Shown here in pieces: positions 15,098 to 23,679 of a stretch of DNA of 28,175 bases. Origin of the DNA: Irpex lacteus. Its lineage: Eukaryota > Basidiomycota > Agaricomycetes > Polyporales > Irpicaceae. The notes beneath the pieces were generated by a model. The model was not told the origin of the DNA. It did not search any database and worked only from the letters and a program-made list of their open reading frames with translations. The translations under genes were made by a program, and so were the position numbers. Numbering within the stretch: position 1 is the stretch's first letter; every line of letters begins with the position of its first letter. The stretch is taken from NCBI GenBank assembly GCA_001986395.2, contig MQVO02000115.1, positions 1 through 28,175 on the forward strand. The letters run 5' to 3'.

Positions 15098-15235
15098 TTA
15101 ATACCATTTTTCTTTTTAAATCAATTATTTTACGGTTATATAATCTTATTCGCCTTATTAGTATTAGTTTCATGAGTAATTTTACCATATCTTTTACAGT
15201 TACAAATCGTGAGATTATTAATAACTAAATTATAA
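15098..15235 (+). CDS. atp8: atp8, lacking its ATG
   Basis: ATP synthase subunit 8, a small peripheral-stalk membrane protein of complex V. 45 codons read LIPFFFLNQLFYGYIILFAL, LVLVSWVILPYLLQLQIVRL and LITKL, then TAA. This is the full usual length minus three residues; the normal start is MPQLIPFFF. The bases before TTA-ATA-CCA are TTTGGGGGA instead of an ATG-led codon set, and the upstream frame closes at a TAA about 30 bases further up with no ATG between. One Trp is TGA. Either a non-ATG start (ATT, ATA or TTA) is used, or the start was lost when an element-like TTTGGGG end was placed here. The first 20 bases are duplicated at 13126. Confidence 0.72.
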
Positions 15236-15242
15236 TATAAAT

Positions 15243-15315
15243 AAGTCTATTATTTAATGGTTTAAAATATCTCCTTGATAAGGAGGCAATAGATGTTCGA
15301 TCCATCTTAGACTTA
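15243..15315 (+). tRNA. trnI: tRNA-Ile(GAU), copy 1
   Basis: The acceptor AAGTCTA pairs perfectly with TAGACTT. The anticodon loop TTGATAA (anticodon GAT) sits on stem TCTCC/GGAGG, and the T arm is AGATG-TTCGATC-CATCT. It follows atp8 by 7 bases. A second, different tRNA-Ile(GAU) lies at 17433-17503. Confidence 0.9.
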
Positions 15316-15317
15316 AA

Positions 15318-15391
15318 GTTCCCATAGCTTAATTTGGTTAGAGCAATAAATTGAAGCTTTATTGATAAAAGTTCAAGTCTTTTTGGGGACC
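15318..15391 (+). tRNA. trnF: tRNA-Phe(GAA)
   Basis: The acceptor GTTCCCA pairs with TGGGGAC. The anticodon arm ATAAA-TTGAAGC-TTTAT carries anticodon GAA, and the T arm is AAAAG-TTCAAGT-CTTTT. Two bases after tRNA-Ile. Probably the functional phenylalanine tRNA; the copy at 1769-1834 is degenerate. Confidence 0.9.
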
Positions 15392-15434
15392 CTATTCTTT
15401 TATTTATATTTTTTATTTTTTGTTTTTAAATTTA
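15390..15434. repeat. 45-bp direct repeat, copy 2
   Basis: Identical to 14849-14893. It begins at the 3' end of tRNA-Phe, so the duplication boundary coincides with the tRNA end. Confidence 0.9.
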
Positions 15435-15435
15435 A

Positions 15436-15604
15436 AAAATATTTAATTATTTAATTATTATTTTAGTTACTTATTATTTAATTAAATCTATTTATATTAA
15501 TAAGAGTATTTCTTATATTTTATCTTTTAATATTATTTTATTAATATCTTTTTATTTTTATTTACCTTATTTATTAGAAGGTTTATATCTTTTATTATTA
15601 TAAT
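15436..15604 (+). pseudogene. Possible nad2 3' remnant overlapping the nad3 start
   Basis: A hydrophobic open frame of 55 codons (...[20 protein letters not shown] then [12 protein letters not shown]) ends in TAA that overlaps the nad3 ATG as TAATG. In fungal mitochondria nad2 commonly ends this way on nad3. The first part of the frame lies within the inverted repeat 15439-15485, and no recognisable nad2 core is upstream. It may be only a short nad2 tail left after rearrangement, or chance. Confidence 0.3.
15439..15485. repeat. 47-bp inverted repeat, copy 2
   Basis: Reverse complement of 14962-15008 without mismatch. Together they could form a cruciform or allow inversion of atp8-trnI-trnF. 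Confidence 0.9.
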
Positions 15605-15995
15605 GTTTCATATTTATCTTTATTTAAGTCCTATTGTTGCTATTTTATTAATATTAATTAATTATTTTATATCTTTAGATAATTCTTATATTGAAAAGAA
15701 AAGTCCTTTTGAATGTGGTTTTACTTCTTATGAACAATCTAGATCTTCTTTTAATGTTTCTTTCATTTTAGTTGCTATCTTATTTTTACCTTTTGATTTA
15801 GAAATCTCTTCTCTTTTACCTTATGTTATCTCCGCTTATAATAATAATCTTTACGGTTTATTTATCTTATTATTCTTTTTATTTATTTTAATACCCTTTA
15901 ATAATCCAGCCGATATCTTTTTATTGCTGGAGGAGGTGACCCTGTACTATACCAACACCTATTCTTCCAAACAATTCTATATGTTATTCCTCTAG
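15603..15995 (+). CDS. nad3: nad3, 3' end replaced by foreign cox1-intron sequence
   Basis: NADH dehydrogenase subunit 3, a three-helix membrane subunit of complex I. Residues 1-98 are typical: the first helix (5-25), the loop [20 protein letters not shown] with the conserved Cys (C38) of the active/deactive switch loop, and helices 2 (about 52-68) and 3 (about 83-98). The family then continues with an acidic E-x-x-x-GALxx C terminus. Here, after ILIP (nt 15896), the frame enters FNNPADIF and then an out-of-frame reading of a cox1 exon and its intron ORF, ending at 15995. About 20 native residues are missing. Body codons are resident-type, while the tail is GC-richer. Without an intact copy elsewhere, the protein would carry a 32-residue foreign tail. 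Confidence 0.8.
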   Translation: MFHIYLYLSPIVAILLILINYFISLDNSYIEKKSPFECGFTSYEQSRSSFNVSFILVAILFLPFDLEISSLLPYVISAYNNNLYGLFILLFFLFILIPFNNPADIFLLLEEVTLYYTNTYSSKQFYMLFL

Positions 15996-16249
15996 TTATT
16001 ATGCCTTCGGGTTTCCGGTTTAACGCATTTTATTCACTCTATGCAAAGCGATTTCCTAACGCAGTAGCTCCAAGTCAATCATTTCTTGAATGGCTGATTG
16101 GGTTTGCTGTAGGCGATGGTAGCTTTGTAGTTAACAGCCGAGGAACTGCTGTATTCGTGATTACACAACTTACTGAAGATATTCAGGTACTTCTGAACAT
16201 TATTTTTGTTTACAGGGGAGAAATAAAAGTTAATATATTAATAAATTAA
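15923..16249 (+). pseudogene. cox1: cox1 exon piece fused in frame to a LAGLIDADG intron ORF start
   Basis: In the frame different from nad3, 15923-15964 encode [13 protein letters not shown], the invariant cytochrome oxidase subunit 1 stretch. This is cut exactly before WFFGHPEV, a common fungal cox1 intron site. The frame continues as an intron [23 protein letters not shown], ..., then SFLEWLIGFAVGDGSFVVNS, the first LAGLIDADG helix, with CGN arginines. Similarity fades near 16210 (LLNIIF), where the sequence turns AT-rich. It is the boundary of a captured cox1 exon-intron piece, with no remaining catalytic second half. Confidence 0.8.
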
Positions 16250-16320
16250 GAATAAATATAATAAACTGTTTGAACTATACTAATATTTCTAATATGTAAG
16301 ATTAAAGAATATAAATATAA

Positions 16321-16710
16321 TTAATTACTATTTATACAATTAAAGAATATATAATTTGAACTCTTAGTTAAGGAGCGTAGCGAGTGAGTGGAACGAGGGA
16401 TACTATAGATTAAAATAAACAAAAATCTTCTTTTCTTAAACTCTTTAGCATTAACCACAATACAACTTGTAGTATTATTACTTCTACCGAACCCTCCGTA
16501 TAAACAATTTAATAATAATTTAGCAATCCATCTTTTTGCCCCTTTTGACTCAGCTTTAACTTTATATAAAGTATTTACATAATCAGAGAAAATATCAACT
16601 TTCTCACAGGAGTAGCCTCCTTTAATAATAAATTGATATTCAGGAATTAAATTTTTAGCCATTTTCAACTCTTCAGAGAAATAAATAGCAGTCCATTTAC
16701 CTACCTCCTT
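16321..16710 (-). pseudogene. dpo: Family B DNA polymerase remnant (motif B region)
   Basis: The frame reads KEVGKWTAIYFSEELKMAKN, LIPEYQFIIKGGYSCEKVDI, FSDYVNTLYKVKAESKGAKR, then WIAKLLLNCLYGGFGRS. The last part is motif B (K-x3-N-S-x-Y-G-x-FG) with Ser replaced by Cys. In fungal mitochondrial/plasmid polymerases this block binds the incoming nucleotide. Codons are AT-rich resident type. About 45 codons later the frame ends without motif C, and a GC-rich scrap (GGAGCGTAGCGAGTGAGTGG) sits in the tail. Oriented opposite to the other two polymerase remnants. Confidence 0.72.
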
Positions 16711-16739
16711 TTATTTAAATAAAAATAAAAATAAGGAAA

Positions 16740-17009
16740 GTAGCTACTTGTTCCATTAAAAAAAATAATGGTTCAATCGAAGCATTAGATAATGGAACTC
16801 CCTCTTCTATCCTTTTTTTTATTAAAAAAAAAGGGGAAGAAGATTTTAGTTGGTTTGTAGATGAGGATGGTAAGATGATAGACTATAATAAAAAGATTAA
16901 TGTTTTTGAAGCTGTACAATTATTGCACCACTTTCTAAACAAAAAGTATGGTATATCTAAGGAAACGGTTAAAGAAATAAAATTTATATCTAATATTTTT
17001 TTATTCTAA
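16740..17009 (+). pseudogene. Unrecognised ORF without start codon, carrying an in-frame hairpin insert
   Basis: 90 codons are open from 16740 to TAA at 17007-17009. Segments read VATCSIKKNNGSIEALDNGT, then SSILFFIKKKGEE, encoded entirely by a poly(T)/poly(A) hairpin (16806-16840), then FSWFVDEDGKMIDYNKKINV and FEAVQLLHHFLNKKYGISKE. The hairpin preserves the reading frame. The protein looks soluble and mixed-charge and could belong to the neighbouring DNA-polymerase-type locus. Not recognised. Confidence 0.35.
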
Positions 17010-17240
17010 CAGCTGTGTAATTGTAAGACTCTATTAAAATTTTATTTACTTTATATTTTTATACTTTACTTTGTTGAAGACTATTAAAATTATAACCTCT
17101 CTACTTAAACATTTTTTATTTTTTTATTTCTTTATTTTTATTTATTGAATATAATAATCTAATTATAATATTTTATTTTAAGTTTTAATTTTAATATTAT
17201 AAATTTAATTTATTTAATAAAAGGAATGATGTGAATATAA

Positions 17241-17360
17241 TTGGCACTCATATATCTAGATGTTATGTTCCGAACTCCTGAAGAACCACGGTTAAGTGTG
17301 GTGGGATCAGTAGGAACAGTAAGTAATATGACAAGGAGGTGTGGCGACCTGACGTTTAAG
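17241..17360. other. GC-richer insert of unknown origin
   Basis: About 120 bases, from GGCACTCATATATCTAGATG to GGCGACCTGACGTTTAAG, are much richer in G+C than both sides. All frames are open only by chance. It resembles neither a tRNA nor a clear coding fragment. It could be part of an intron ribozyme from the same source as the CGN-codon fragments. Confidence 0.3.
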
Positions 17361-17432
17361 TACATACCAATTTTATTTTTGGGTTTATTAACCCCCTATG
17401 AACCTTTTAATAAAGCTAAATATAAATTAATT

Positions 17433-17503
17433 AAGCCTATGATTTAAAGGTAGAATAATTTCTTGATAAGGAATCTGTAGAAGTTCGAATCTTCTTGGGC
17501 TTA
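17433..17503 (+). tRNA. trnI: tRNA-Ile(GAU), copy 2
   Basis: The acceptor AAGCCTA pairs with TGGGCTT. The anticodon arm is ATTTC-TTGATAA-GGAAT (anticodon GAT), and the T arm is AGAAG-TTCGAAT-CTTCT. All stems are intact. It differs from the copy at 15243 at many stem positions with compensating pairs, so it is a separate tRNA, not a recent duplicate. Confidence 0.87.
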
Positions 17504-17543
17504 TTGTCTTTTTTTTTTTAATTATTCTTTTGTTTAATCCCAA

Positions 17544-17621
17544 CCCAAAAAAACTAATTATTTCATCCGCAATTATTAAAATTTAATTTAATTAAATTTT
17601 AATTAGAGCCTAGTTTTTTTG
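17544..17621. repeat. Palindromic element (E14), long-centre class
   Basis: CCCAAAAAAACTAA opens and CCTAGTTTTTTTGTTGG closes the element. The left centre TTATTTCATCCGC comes from the E18 class and the right (TTAAA)-palindrome plus AGAGC from the E12 class, so E14 is a hybrid of two subclasses. Confidence 0.85.
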
Positions 17622-18253
17622 TTGGTTTATTAAAAAAAAAAGGAGGGTAAAGGTAATAATGATTGTTACAGTGATAAAAATTAAATATATAATATATTGT
17701 TAGACCACTGTCTTTCCCCACTCCTCACCTACTTTTGTCTTTTTCTTATGCCTTTTTATTTTCTTTATTTCTTTTTTTTTTAATTATTAAAAAGAAAAAG
17801 ACAAAAAGGGAAAAAAGAAATAAAATAAAAAGGGGTGGTTGAGGATAAAGGGCAGATGGTAGATTTTTTTACAAATAAGTAAAACATCTTATATTTTATT
17901 ATCAACCACTATCCACTTATCATCATCCTCTTTTTCCTTTTTTTATTAAAAAAGGGGGGGGCAGAGGCCGGTGGCGTGGGCGGATAATAAATGCTTAGTA
18001 ATAACTATAAAAAGATAAAGTTTTACATTTAGATTAAAATTAAATTTTTAATTGTATATTTTTATATTTTTTTTTAAGAAATATAATATATGCCTTTTTA
18101 TAATAAAAAAAAAGGAATAAATAAAAAATTAATCTTGTCTACTTATATGTGTTCAGCCCCCCCATTTTTATTATAAAAATAATTATGGTAATGTGGATGG
18201 ATATTAAATATAATTATATACTTGTGTATATAATTTTAAATTAAATTAAATTA
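17622..18253. other. Hairpin-rich spacer upstream of cob
   Basis: It contains several long stem-loops of T-runs against A-runs (about 17630, 17725-17840, 17935-17960, 18093-18115), C/G-rich bases and a GTGGCGTGGGCGG scrap. No gene seen. A promoter for cob may be here, but I cannot identify one from sequence alone. Confidence 0.5.
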
Positions 18254-19420
18254 ATGAGGCTTTTAAAAAAACAAATTTTACTTAGATTAGTAAATTCTTA
18301 TGTTGTAGATTCACCACAACCAGCTAATCTATCTTATTTATGGAACTTTGGTTCTCTATTAGCAGTATGTCTTATTTTACAAATTTTAACTGGAATATTT
18401 TTAGCAATGCACTATCAAGCTCATGTAGATTTTGCTTTTAATTCTGTAGAACATATAATGAGAGATGTAAACAGTGGTTGGGCAATTAGATATACTCATG
18501 CTAATGTAGCTTCTTTCTTCTTTATTTTTGTGTATGCACATATAGCTAGAGGATTATATTATGGTTCATATAAAGCACCTAGAGTATTAGTATGGTCAAT
18601 AGGAGTAATAATTTTAATAGTAATGATGGCTACAGCCTTCCTAGGTTACGTATTACCTTATGGACAAATGTCATTATGGGGAGCTACTGTAATTACAAAT
18701 TTATTAAGTGCTATACCATTCTTTGGACAAGATTTAGTTGAATTAATTTGGGGAGGTTTTAGTGTAAGTAATGCAACACTAAATAGATTCTTCTCTTTAC
18801 ATTATTTATTACCATTCTTATTAGCTGCTTTAGCTGTAGCTCACTTAATAGCTTTACACACAAACGGTTCAGGTAACCCTAATGGTATTGGTTCAACTTC
18901 TGATAGATATTCAATGCATCCATATTTTACATTCAAAGATCTTGTAACTATTTTCTTTTTCTTCCTTGTTTTATCTATTATTGTTTTCTACTACCCTAAC
19001 TTATTAGGACATTCAGATAACTATATACCAGCCAACCCTATGCAAACTCCTCCTTCAATTGTACCTGAATGGTATCTATTACCATTCTATGCTATTTTAA
19101 GATCAATACCTAATAAATTATTAGGAGTTATTGCTATGTTTGGTTCATTATTAATTTTATTAATTTTACCTTTAACTGATGTTTCTAGAATAAGAGGAAA
19201 TCAATTTAGACCAGCCATGAAATTATTCTTCTGGTTCTTTGTTGTAAATTTTGTAATCTTAATGTGGATCGGATCTCAACATCCTACATCTCCTTATGTA
19301 GAAATAGGACAAATCTCTACAGCATTCTACTTCCTTTGGTTTGTATTAATAGTGCCTGCAATAGGTTTAGCTGAAAATACAATTATGGATATTGCTACTA
19401 GCCCAGCCGACCTTAAATAA
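18254..19420 (+). CDS. cob: Cytochrome b, intact and intronless
   Basis: 388 residues, the normal length. It is the core subunit of the cytochrome bc1 complex (complex III), binding two b haems and both quinone sites. Haem ligands are H82/H96 (helix B) and H183/H197 (helix D). The Qo-site PEWY motif is at 271-274. The conserved LWNFGSLL N terminus and [16 protein letters not shown] are present. Start ATG at 18254 gives the standard MRLLKK... terminus. There are no introns at positions 201 or 393, where the foreign cob exon at 13737-13928 must have been flanked by them. All arginine codons are AGA/AGG. It stands alone on the + strand. Confidence 0.97.
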   Translation: MRLLKKQILLRLVNSYVVDSPQPANLSYLWNFGSLLAVCLILQILTGIFLAMHYQAHVDFAFNSVEHIMRDVNSGWAIRYTHANVASFFFIFVYAHIARGLYYGSYKAPRVLVWSIGVIILIVMMATAFLGYVLPYGQMSLWGATVITNLLSAIPFFGQDLVELIWGGFSVSNATLNRFFSLHYLLPFLLAALAVAHLIALHTNGSGNPNGIGSTSDRYSMHPYFTFKDLVTIFFFFLVLSIIVFYYPNLLGHSDNYIPANPMQTPPSIVPEWYLLPFYAILRSIPNKLLGVIAMFGSLLILLILPLTDVSRIRGNQFRPAMKLFFWFFVVNFVILMWIGSQHPTSPYVEIGQISTAFYFLWFVLIVPAIGLAENTIMDIATSPADLK

Positions 19421-20300
19421 GGAAAAGTGAATAGTTAAGAATAATTCTTATTTTATAACCCCCTGTTCTCAACCACGGCCTCTTAGATTCTAAGTGGATT
19501 GTGGATGGAGGGTATGCATCCTTTATCCTTGTCCCCCAGGTTAAAAGAGTAGAGGTACCTTATATAAAATTTATTTTAAATAAAAAATATAAAAATATGA
19601 TCAATATTAATAATCTCTCTAGTAGTAAGTCTATAATTATTTAAATAGTAGTATAAAGTCTCTCTCTAATAGTAAACCTATCCCCCAAAAAACTAGTTAA
19701 AATTAATTATCCAGCGACCCTAGTTTTTTTTTTGGATATAATAAATAATTAATATAAGATATCTATGCCTGAGGAAGTACTAACTAAATTTATAATTACT
19801 GGTAAGTTAGTATACTTAACTGAAGACAAGAAACTGATCTTCTCCTACCTCTAATACAATTAATTTAATTCTATAAAATTAGAAATCAAAAGGGTAAATT
19901 GTATTCTATAAAATTAAAAATAATTTGAGTGTGGAGCAGTGGTTCGATTCCACTCTGGCCTATTATCTTTATTTCTTGCTTTCTTCTTACACTAAGTAAA
20001 AAAAACAAGTACTAGATACAGAGATATATTACAGTGTGATTCCTAACTCAATTTAAGGTACTTAGACTTAGCATTATGTACTTTAAGATTTTATCTTAAG
20101 CGTAGTGTTTAAATACTACAGCTATAATCTTACTTTTCAAGTTTATACTTGGGTACAAAGTGTTGATACTCAATATAAGCTAAGCAATATGCAACTACTA
20201 AATACACTACCAAAACTGTAAGATGATAGTATAGTATCTTATATCTTACAGTTTATTTTATCCTTTTCCAGTCTATGAAAATAGCAACCCAAAAAAAAAA
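19421..20300. other. Spacer with element E15, a tRNA 3' half and a stem-loop
   Basis: No complete gene. At 19938-19962 AGTGG-TTCGATT-CCACT plus CTGGCCTA is a good T arm and acceptor end without a matching 5' half. AAACTGTAAGAT at 20213-20224 pairs exactly with 20243-20254. ATTCTATAAAATTA occurs twice near 19870 and 19904. A 31-codon ATG frame at 19767 (MPEEVLTKFIITGK...) is unrecognised. Confidence 0.5.
19683..19735. repeat. Palindromic element (E15)
   Basis: CCCCCAAAAAACTAG, centre TTAAAATTAATTATCCAGCG plus ACC, then CTAGTTTTTTTTTTTGG. Shares the ATCC..GCGACC centre with E7 and E18. Confidence 0.85.
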
Positions 20301-20310
20301 ATGTTATTAT

Positions 20311-20777
20311 GGTTAAACAGTTTTCAACTACTACTAATGTTTGTGCCCCTGAAAATAAAGAGAAATTACCTGTTTTCCTCTTTTTTATATAAAAAAAGGA
20401 TCCCCCAAAAAACTAATTATTTATAATTCCTAGTTTTTTTGGTGGGTGAGATTAAAAAGGCTGTAGATTCACAGTATAAGTATAATGTACCGAAGTTTAA
20501 ATAACCGTTAGAAGATGAAATATCTAAACTTCCAATTGATAGTGCAAATTAGGCTATAAGTAAATATGCTGCTTTTATGGAAAAACATAGTGCAAAAACT
20601 TAATTACGAGTTGATGAAGAGCGTGCTAAGTGTGTAGAGACTGTTATAAGGAAATACTGAAAAAATATCCTAATATTTTTGAACAAAGTATAGAAAATAG
20701 AGTTAGTAAAGTAGCTGAAGGAAAATTATTTAATGAAGAACATGAAGAGAATATGTTACTAGGACAAGGGGAATTAC
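20311..20777 (+). pseudogene. Decayed charged ORF broken by a hairpin and element E16
   Basis: An ATG frame starts MVKQFSTTTNVCAPENKEKL and stops in a poly(T)/poly(A) hairpin. E16 follows (20402-20444). Then comes IKKAVDSQYKYNVPKFK, a stop, EDEISKLPIDSAN, a stop, AISKYAAFMEKHSAKT, a stop, and LRVDEERAKCVETVIRKY. Finally, in another frame, KKYPNIFEQSIENRVSKVAE runs to LGQGELP and a stop. Each in-frame stop is TAA/TAG at a place where Lys, Gln or Glu would fit. A once-long soluble protein in late decay. Not recognised. Confidence 0.4.
20402..20444. repeat. Palindromic element (E16)
   Basis: CCCCCAAAAAACTAATTATT then TATAATTCCTAGTTTTTTTGG. A short-centre copy, adjacent to a poly(T)/poly(A) hairpin, within a decayed ORF. 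Confidence 0.85.
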
Positions 20778-20821
20778 CTTAAAGCTATTTTAACTAAATG
20801 TGTTAGGTAACTAATTCATGG

Positions 20822-20884
20822 CTCTAATTAAAATTTAATTTAATTAAATTTTAATAATACCGGGATAATTAATTAGTTTTTTTG
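20822..20884. repeat. Palindromic element (E17), inverted long-centre class, one arm missing
   Basis: CTCTAATTAAAATTTAATTT, the (TTTAA) palindrome, ATACCGGGATAATTAA and TTAGTTTTTTTG form the reverse orientation of the E12/E19 centre. The left terminus CAAAAAAACTAGG is absent. Because 20776-20824 is a 49-bp inverted copy of 12315-12363, the left boundary can be placed just after GGCTC. Confidence 0.8.
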
Positions 20885-20892
20885 TTTATGGT

Positions 20893-21018
20893 GTTAAATT
20901 AAAAGATTTTCAAGATTGATGCAATATAGCCGAATTAATAAAGAATAAGGATCCTTTCACTCAAAAAGGATTTGACCTGGTTTGCCTGATCAAATCTGGG
21001 TTGAATAAATTGAGGTAA
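20893..21018 (+). pseudogene. LAGLIDADG endonuclease C-terminal fragment
   Basis: 41 codons read VKLKDFQDWCNIAELIKNKD then PFTQKGFDLVCLIKSGLNKL R and a stop; W is TGA. The pattern 'lkDFxDWckvAeLiKnKxHLTxeGxxxIxxIKsgMNkgR' is a common C terminus of fungal intron LAGLIDADG endonucleases. It begins right after E17. Confidence 0.65.
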
Positions 21019-21369
21019 GACTCCGTTTTAACAAGTTATTACATTTATTTCTGTATGGTTCAGCTATCGAACTTAGTGTTGGCAGGTTTATAATAACATA
21101 TTCCCTCCGTACTCTTGCCACTTAGGTTAGGTGCGTTAGATCTCTCTGACGGGAGGAAGATAAAAAAGTAGAAGTACCAAAAGGGATATACTTTTTTATC
21201 TTAAGTTAATAATTGACCATCCAATCATATAATTAATTAGTGCTAATTTAAGTAAGTTAGACCTACGATTATTATTGCAACCCCTTTATTAATTAAAAAC
21301 AAAAGAAAAAGAGAAAAAAGAATAGAGGATATTCTATGGAGACAGGGGGTTATAAAAATAAAATTAATC
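21019..21369. other. Moderately GC-rich spacer downstream of nad1
   Basis: Includes a stretch (about 21020-21150) with a richer G+C content and short frames such as GSAIELSVGRFIITYSLRTL, unrecognised. No tRNA or element found. Confidence 0.4.
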
Positions 21370-22389
21370 TTAGTAAGGACTAATATCAAAAGCAATTAAA
21401 ATACTTGGAACTAAGATAATGAATGCTACAGCTATAGGTAATAAATTTAACCAACATAATTCAACTAATTGATCATATCTTAATCTAGGTAATGTAGCTC
21501 TAAACCATACAAACATAAAACAGAATACACAAGTTTTTAAACCTAATATTATAGATTGTAAATTAATGAAAGATTCATTTACAAATAATTCAGGCATATT
21601 ATATCCTCCAAAGAATAAAATTGCTGTGATAGAACTAAATAAAACAATAGAACTATATTCAGCTAAGAAAAAGAAAACAAAAATGATTGAACTATGTTCT
21701 GTGAAGAATCCGGCTACTAATTCTGATTCAGCTTCTTGAAGATCAAAAGGTGTTCTAGAAGTTTCCGCTAAAATAGAAATAAAATAGAAAATAAAAACAG
21801 GAAGTAATGGAAGTACAAACCAGACAGCTTGTTGACTCTCAATAATTGTAGTAAAATTAAAGGATCCTGTTAGTAAAATTACTATTAAAATAGCACTACT
21901 TAAAATTAATTCGTAACTAATCATTGCTGCTGTTGATCTTAAAGAACCTAAAAAGGCATATTTACTATTGGCACTCCATCCTGCAAATAAAATACCATAT
22001 ACACCTAAAGAAGATAATGCTAAGGTATATAGTACTCCTAATGAAAAATCAAATAAAGTTAAACCTTGACCAAATGGTATTACTCCCCAACCTAATAAAC
22101 TAAAGACTAGTGTGGATACAGGAGCTAAATAAAATAATATTTTATTTGATTGTGAAGGTATAACTGTTTCTTTAAGAATTAATTTTAAAGCATCACTAAA
22201 GGGTTGAAGAATCCCATAGTAACCTACTGTATTTGGACCTACTCTTCTTTGATGTGCTGCTAATTGTTTTCTTTCTATTATTGTCATGAAAGCTACTGCT
22301 AATAATACTGGCAGAACAATTAATAAAACATCTATTAAATTTATAAGTATATCTAATACTGTAGATATTAAGTTATTAATATTGATCAT
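21370..22389 (-). CDS. nad1: NADH dehydrogenase subunit 1
   Basis: 339 residues, the usual length. This membrane subunit of complex I helps form the quinone-binding cavity and the start of the proton path. About eight membrane helices are visible. Family signatures are ERKQLAAHQRRVGPNTVGYYG (shown here as ERKQLAAHQRRVGPN and VGYYG) near residue 39, the ETSRTPFDLQEAESELVAGF loop (about 207-226; usual form ETNRAPFDLxEAESELVAGF) that lines the quinone site, and RATLPRLRYDQLVELCW near the C terminus. Arginines are AGA. The ATG at 22389 fits the family start. No intron. It is followed on the same strand by nothing recognisable before 20.9 kb. Confidence 0.97.
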   Translation of the reverse strand: MININNLISTVLDILINLIDVLLIVLPVLLAVAFMTIIERKQLAAHQRRVGPNTVGYYGILQPFSDALKLILKETVIPSQSNKILFYLAPVSTLVFSLLGWGVIPFGQGLTLFDFSLGVLYTLALSSLGVYGILFAGWSANSKYAFLGSLRSTAAMISYELILSSAILIVILLTGSFNFTTIIESQQAVWFVLPLLPVFIFYFISILAETSRTPFDLQEAESELVAGFFTEHSSIIFVFFFLAEYSSIVLFSSITAILFFGGYNMPELFVNESFINLQSIILGLKTCVFCFMFVWFRATLPRLRYDQLVELCWLNLLPIAVAFIILVPSILIAFDISPY

Positions 22390-23381
22390 ATTCTTATATA
22401 TTTTTTATTTATAACTTTTTTATTAATTTATTTAAATAAAATTTATTAGTTTAGATAAATAAATTTAATAATTTAATATATATATATATATATATATAAT
22501 ATATAGTGTAATTATACTATATATTTTTATACATTTACACACATTTATTAATATCGATTCCCCCCTTATCTTTTTTACTTTATTTTCTCCAGCCCTCCCC
22601 ACAGTATCCTTAATCCTTATTATCCCCCTTTGTTTTTAATATATAAAAACAAAGGATCCAAAAAAAAAAACTAGTTAGAATTATTTCATCCGCAAAAGCG
22701 ACCTTAGTTTTTTGGGTAAGGAGGCTGGAATGTGGAATATGGCTTGTTTTATTCTATTTCTTTTGTATTCCCCTTTATTTTTAATTAAAAAATAAATTTT
22801 TAAGATAAAAGGCAAAAAGAAATAGACCTTAAATAAAAAGGGTAATAAAGGAATATAAAAATAAAAAAAGGGGTCTTTAGAATAAAATAATAAATTCAAC
22901 CTACTATTATTTAATAATTTTTTTAATATGAAGCCTCCCCTCAACCTCACCCTACCTCTTTTTTATATACAATAAAAAAGAGGTAGGATAGAGAAATAGT
23001 GGTGTGGAGTATAATCTAATTTGAATATAGATATAAAAATAAAACTAAAAACAATAATAGTATATCTTACATCTTTCCTTTTTCTCCTTTTTTTCCTTTG
23101 TTTTTTTTGGTCTTTTTCTTTTTAATAATTAAAAAAAAAAAAGAAATAATGAAAATAAAAAGGAAAAAAAGGCATGTACTTTCCTTTTGTTTTTTTTTAT
23201 TAAAAAAACAAAAGGCATAACATATCACTGTAACAATCAAAAATGGTCCTTTTTATGTCTTTTTATTTTAAGAAAATAAATCAAATAAATAAGCCAGCCC
23301 TCCCCACTATCCACTTTCTTAGCTTGGATGGCTGGTGGGAAAAGGAGGATAGAGGATATTTATTATTTTTTATTTAGGCGA
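22390..23381. other. Spacer of hairpins and microsatellite between nad1 and trnR(UCU)
   Basis: Contains an (AT)n run at 22476-22499, element E18, and large nested T-run/A-run stem-loops at about 22620-22660, 22770-22880, 22950-22990 and 23070-23215. The 89-codon minus-strand frame at 22681-22950 is made of these repeats and is not a gene. Confidence 0.6.
22657..22716. repeat. Palindromic element (E18)
   Basis: CCAAAAAAAAAAACTAG, TTAGAATTATTTCATCCGC, AAAAGCGACC, TTAGTTTTTTGGG. Same centre class as E7 and E15. It sits beside a poly(T)/poly(A) hairpin. Confidence 0.87.
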
Positions 23382-23452
23382 TTTTCTCTTTTGGACTCGA
23401 ACCAAAATTAACATTTTAGAAGAATGCTGTTCTACCATTAAACTAAGAGAAA
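23382..23452 (-). tRNA. trnR: tRNA-Arg(UCU)
   Basis: The acceptor TTTCTCT pairs perfectly with AGAGAAA. The anticodon arm is GCATT-CTTCTAA-AATGT (anticodon TCT), and the T arm is TTTGG-TTCGAGT-CCAAA. It reads AGA/AGG, the arginine codons used by the resident genes. Confidence 0.9.
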
Positions 23453-23679
23453 AAAATATTAAGTATTTATTATCGGCTTGTATTAAATTATTATATTAAT
23501 TTCTCTACTCCCCTTTTTATAATATAAGAAAATAATCCAATAAATACTACCCACTAAATACTTTCCACATTATAGCCTCCACCCTCTTAATCTTTATTTA
23601 ATAATACAGTGGATATTGTGGAGGTGATAAGGATTAAATAAAAAATTAGGATAGAGGGCATTAGGATAAAAAGAATAAA

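Noticed and set aside
17241..17447. 68-codon plus-strand frame upstream of the second tRNA-Ile
   Set aside because: It overlaps the tRNA and spans a sharp change in base composition. The peptide is unrecognised, so it is listed only as a GC-richer insert.
20095..20145. Minimal tRNA-like fold (AAGATT ... AATCTT with an inner GTAGT/ACTAC stem)
   Set aside because: No T arm with TTCRA and no sensible anticodon. Probably a simple nested hairpin.
22681..22950. 89-codon minus-strand frame (MRLRGGFILKKLLNN...)
   Set aside because: It lies wholly in element E18 and poly(T)/poly(A) hairpins, has low complexity (F, K, I, N runs), and ends at a repeat arm. Not a gene.
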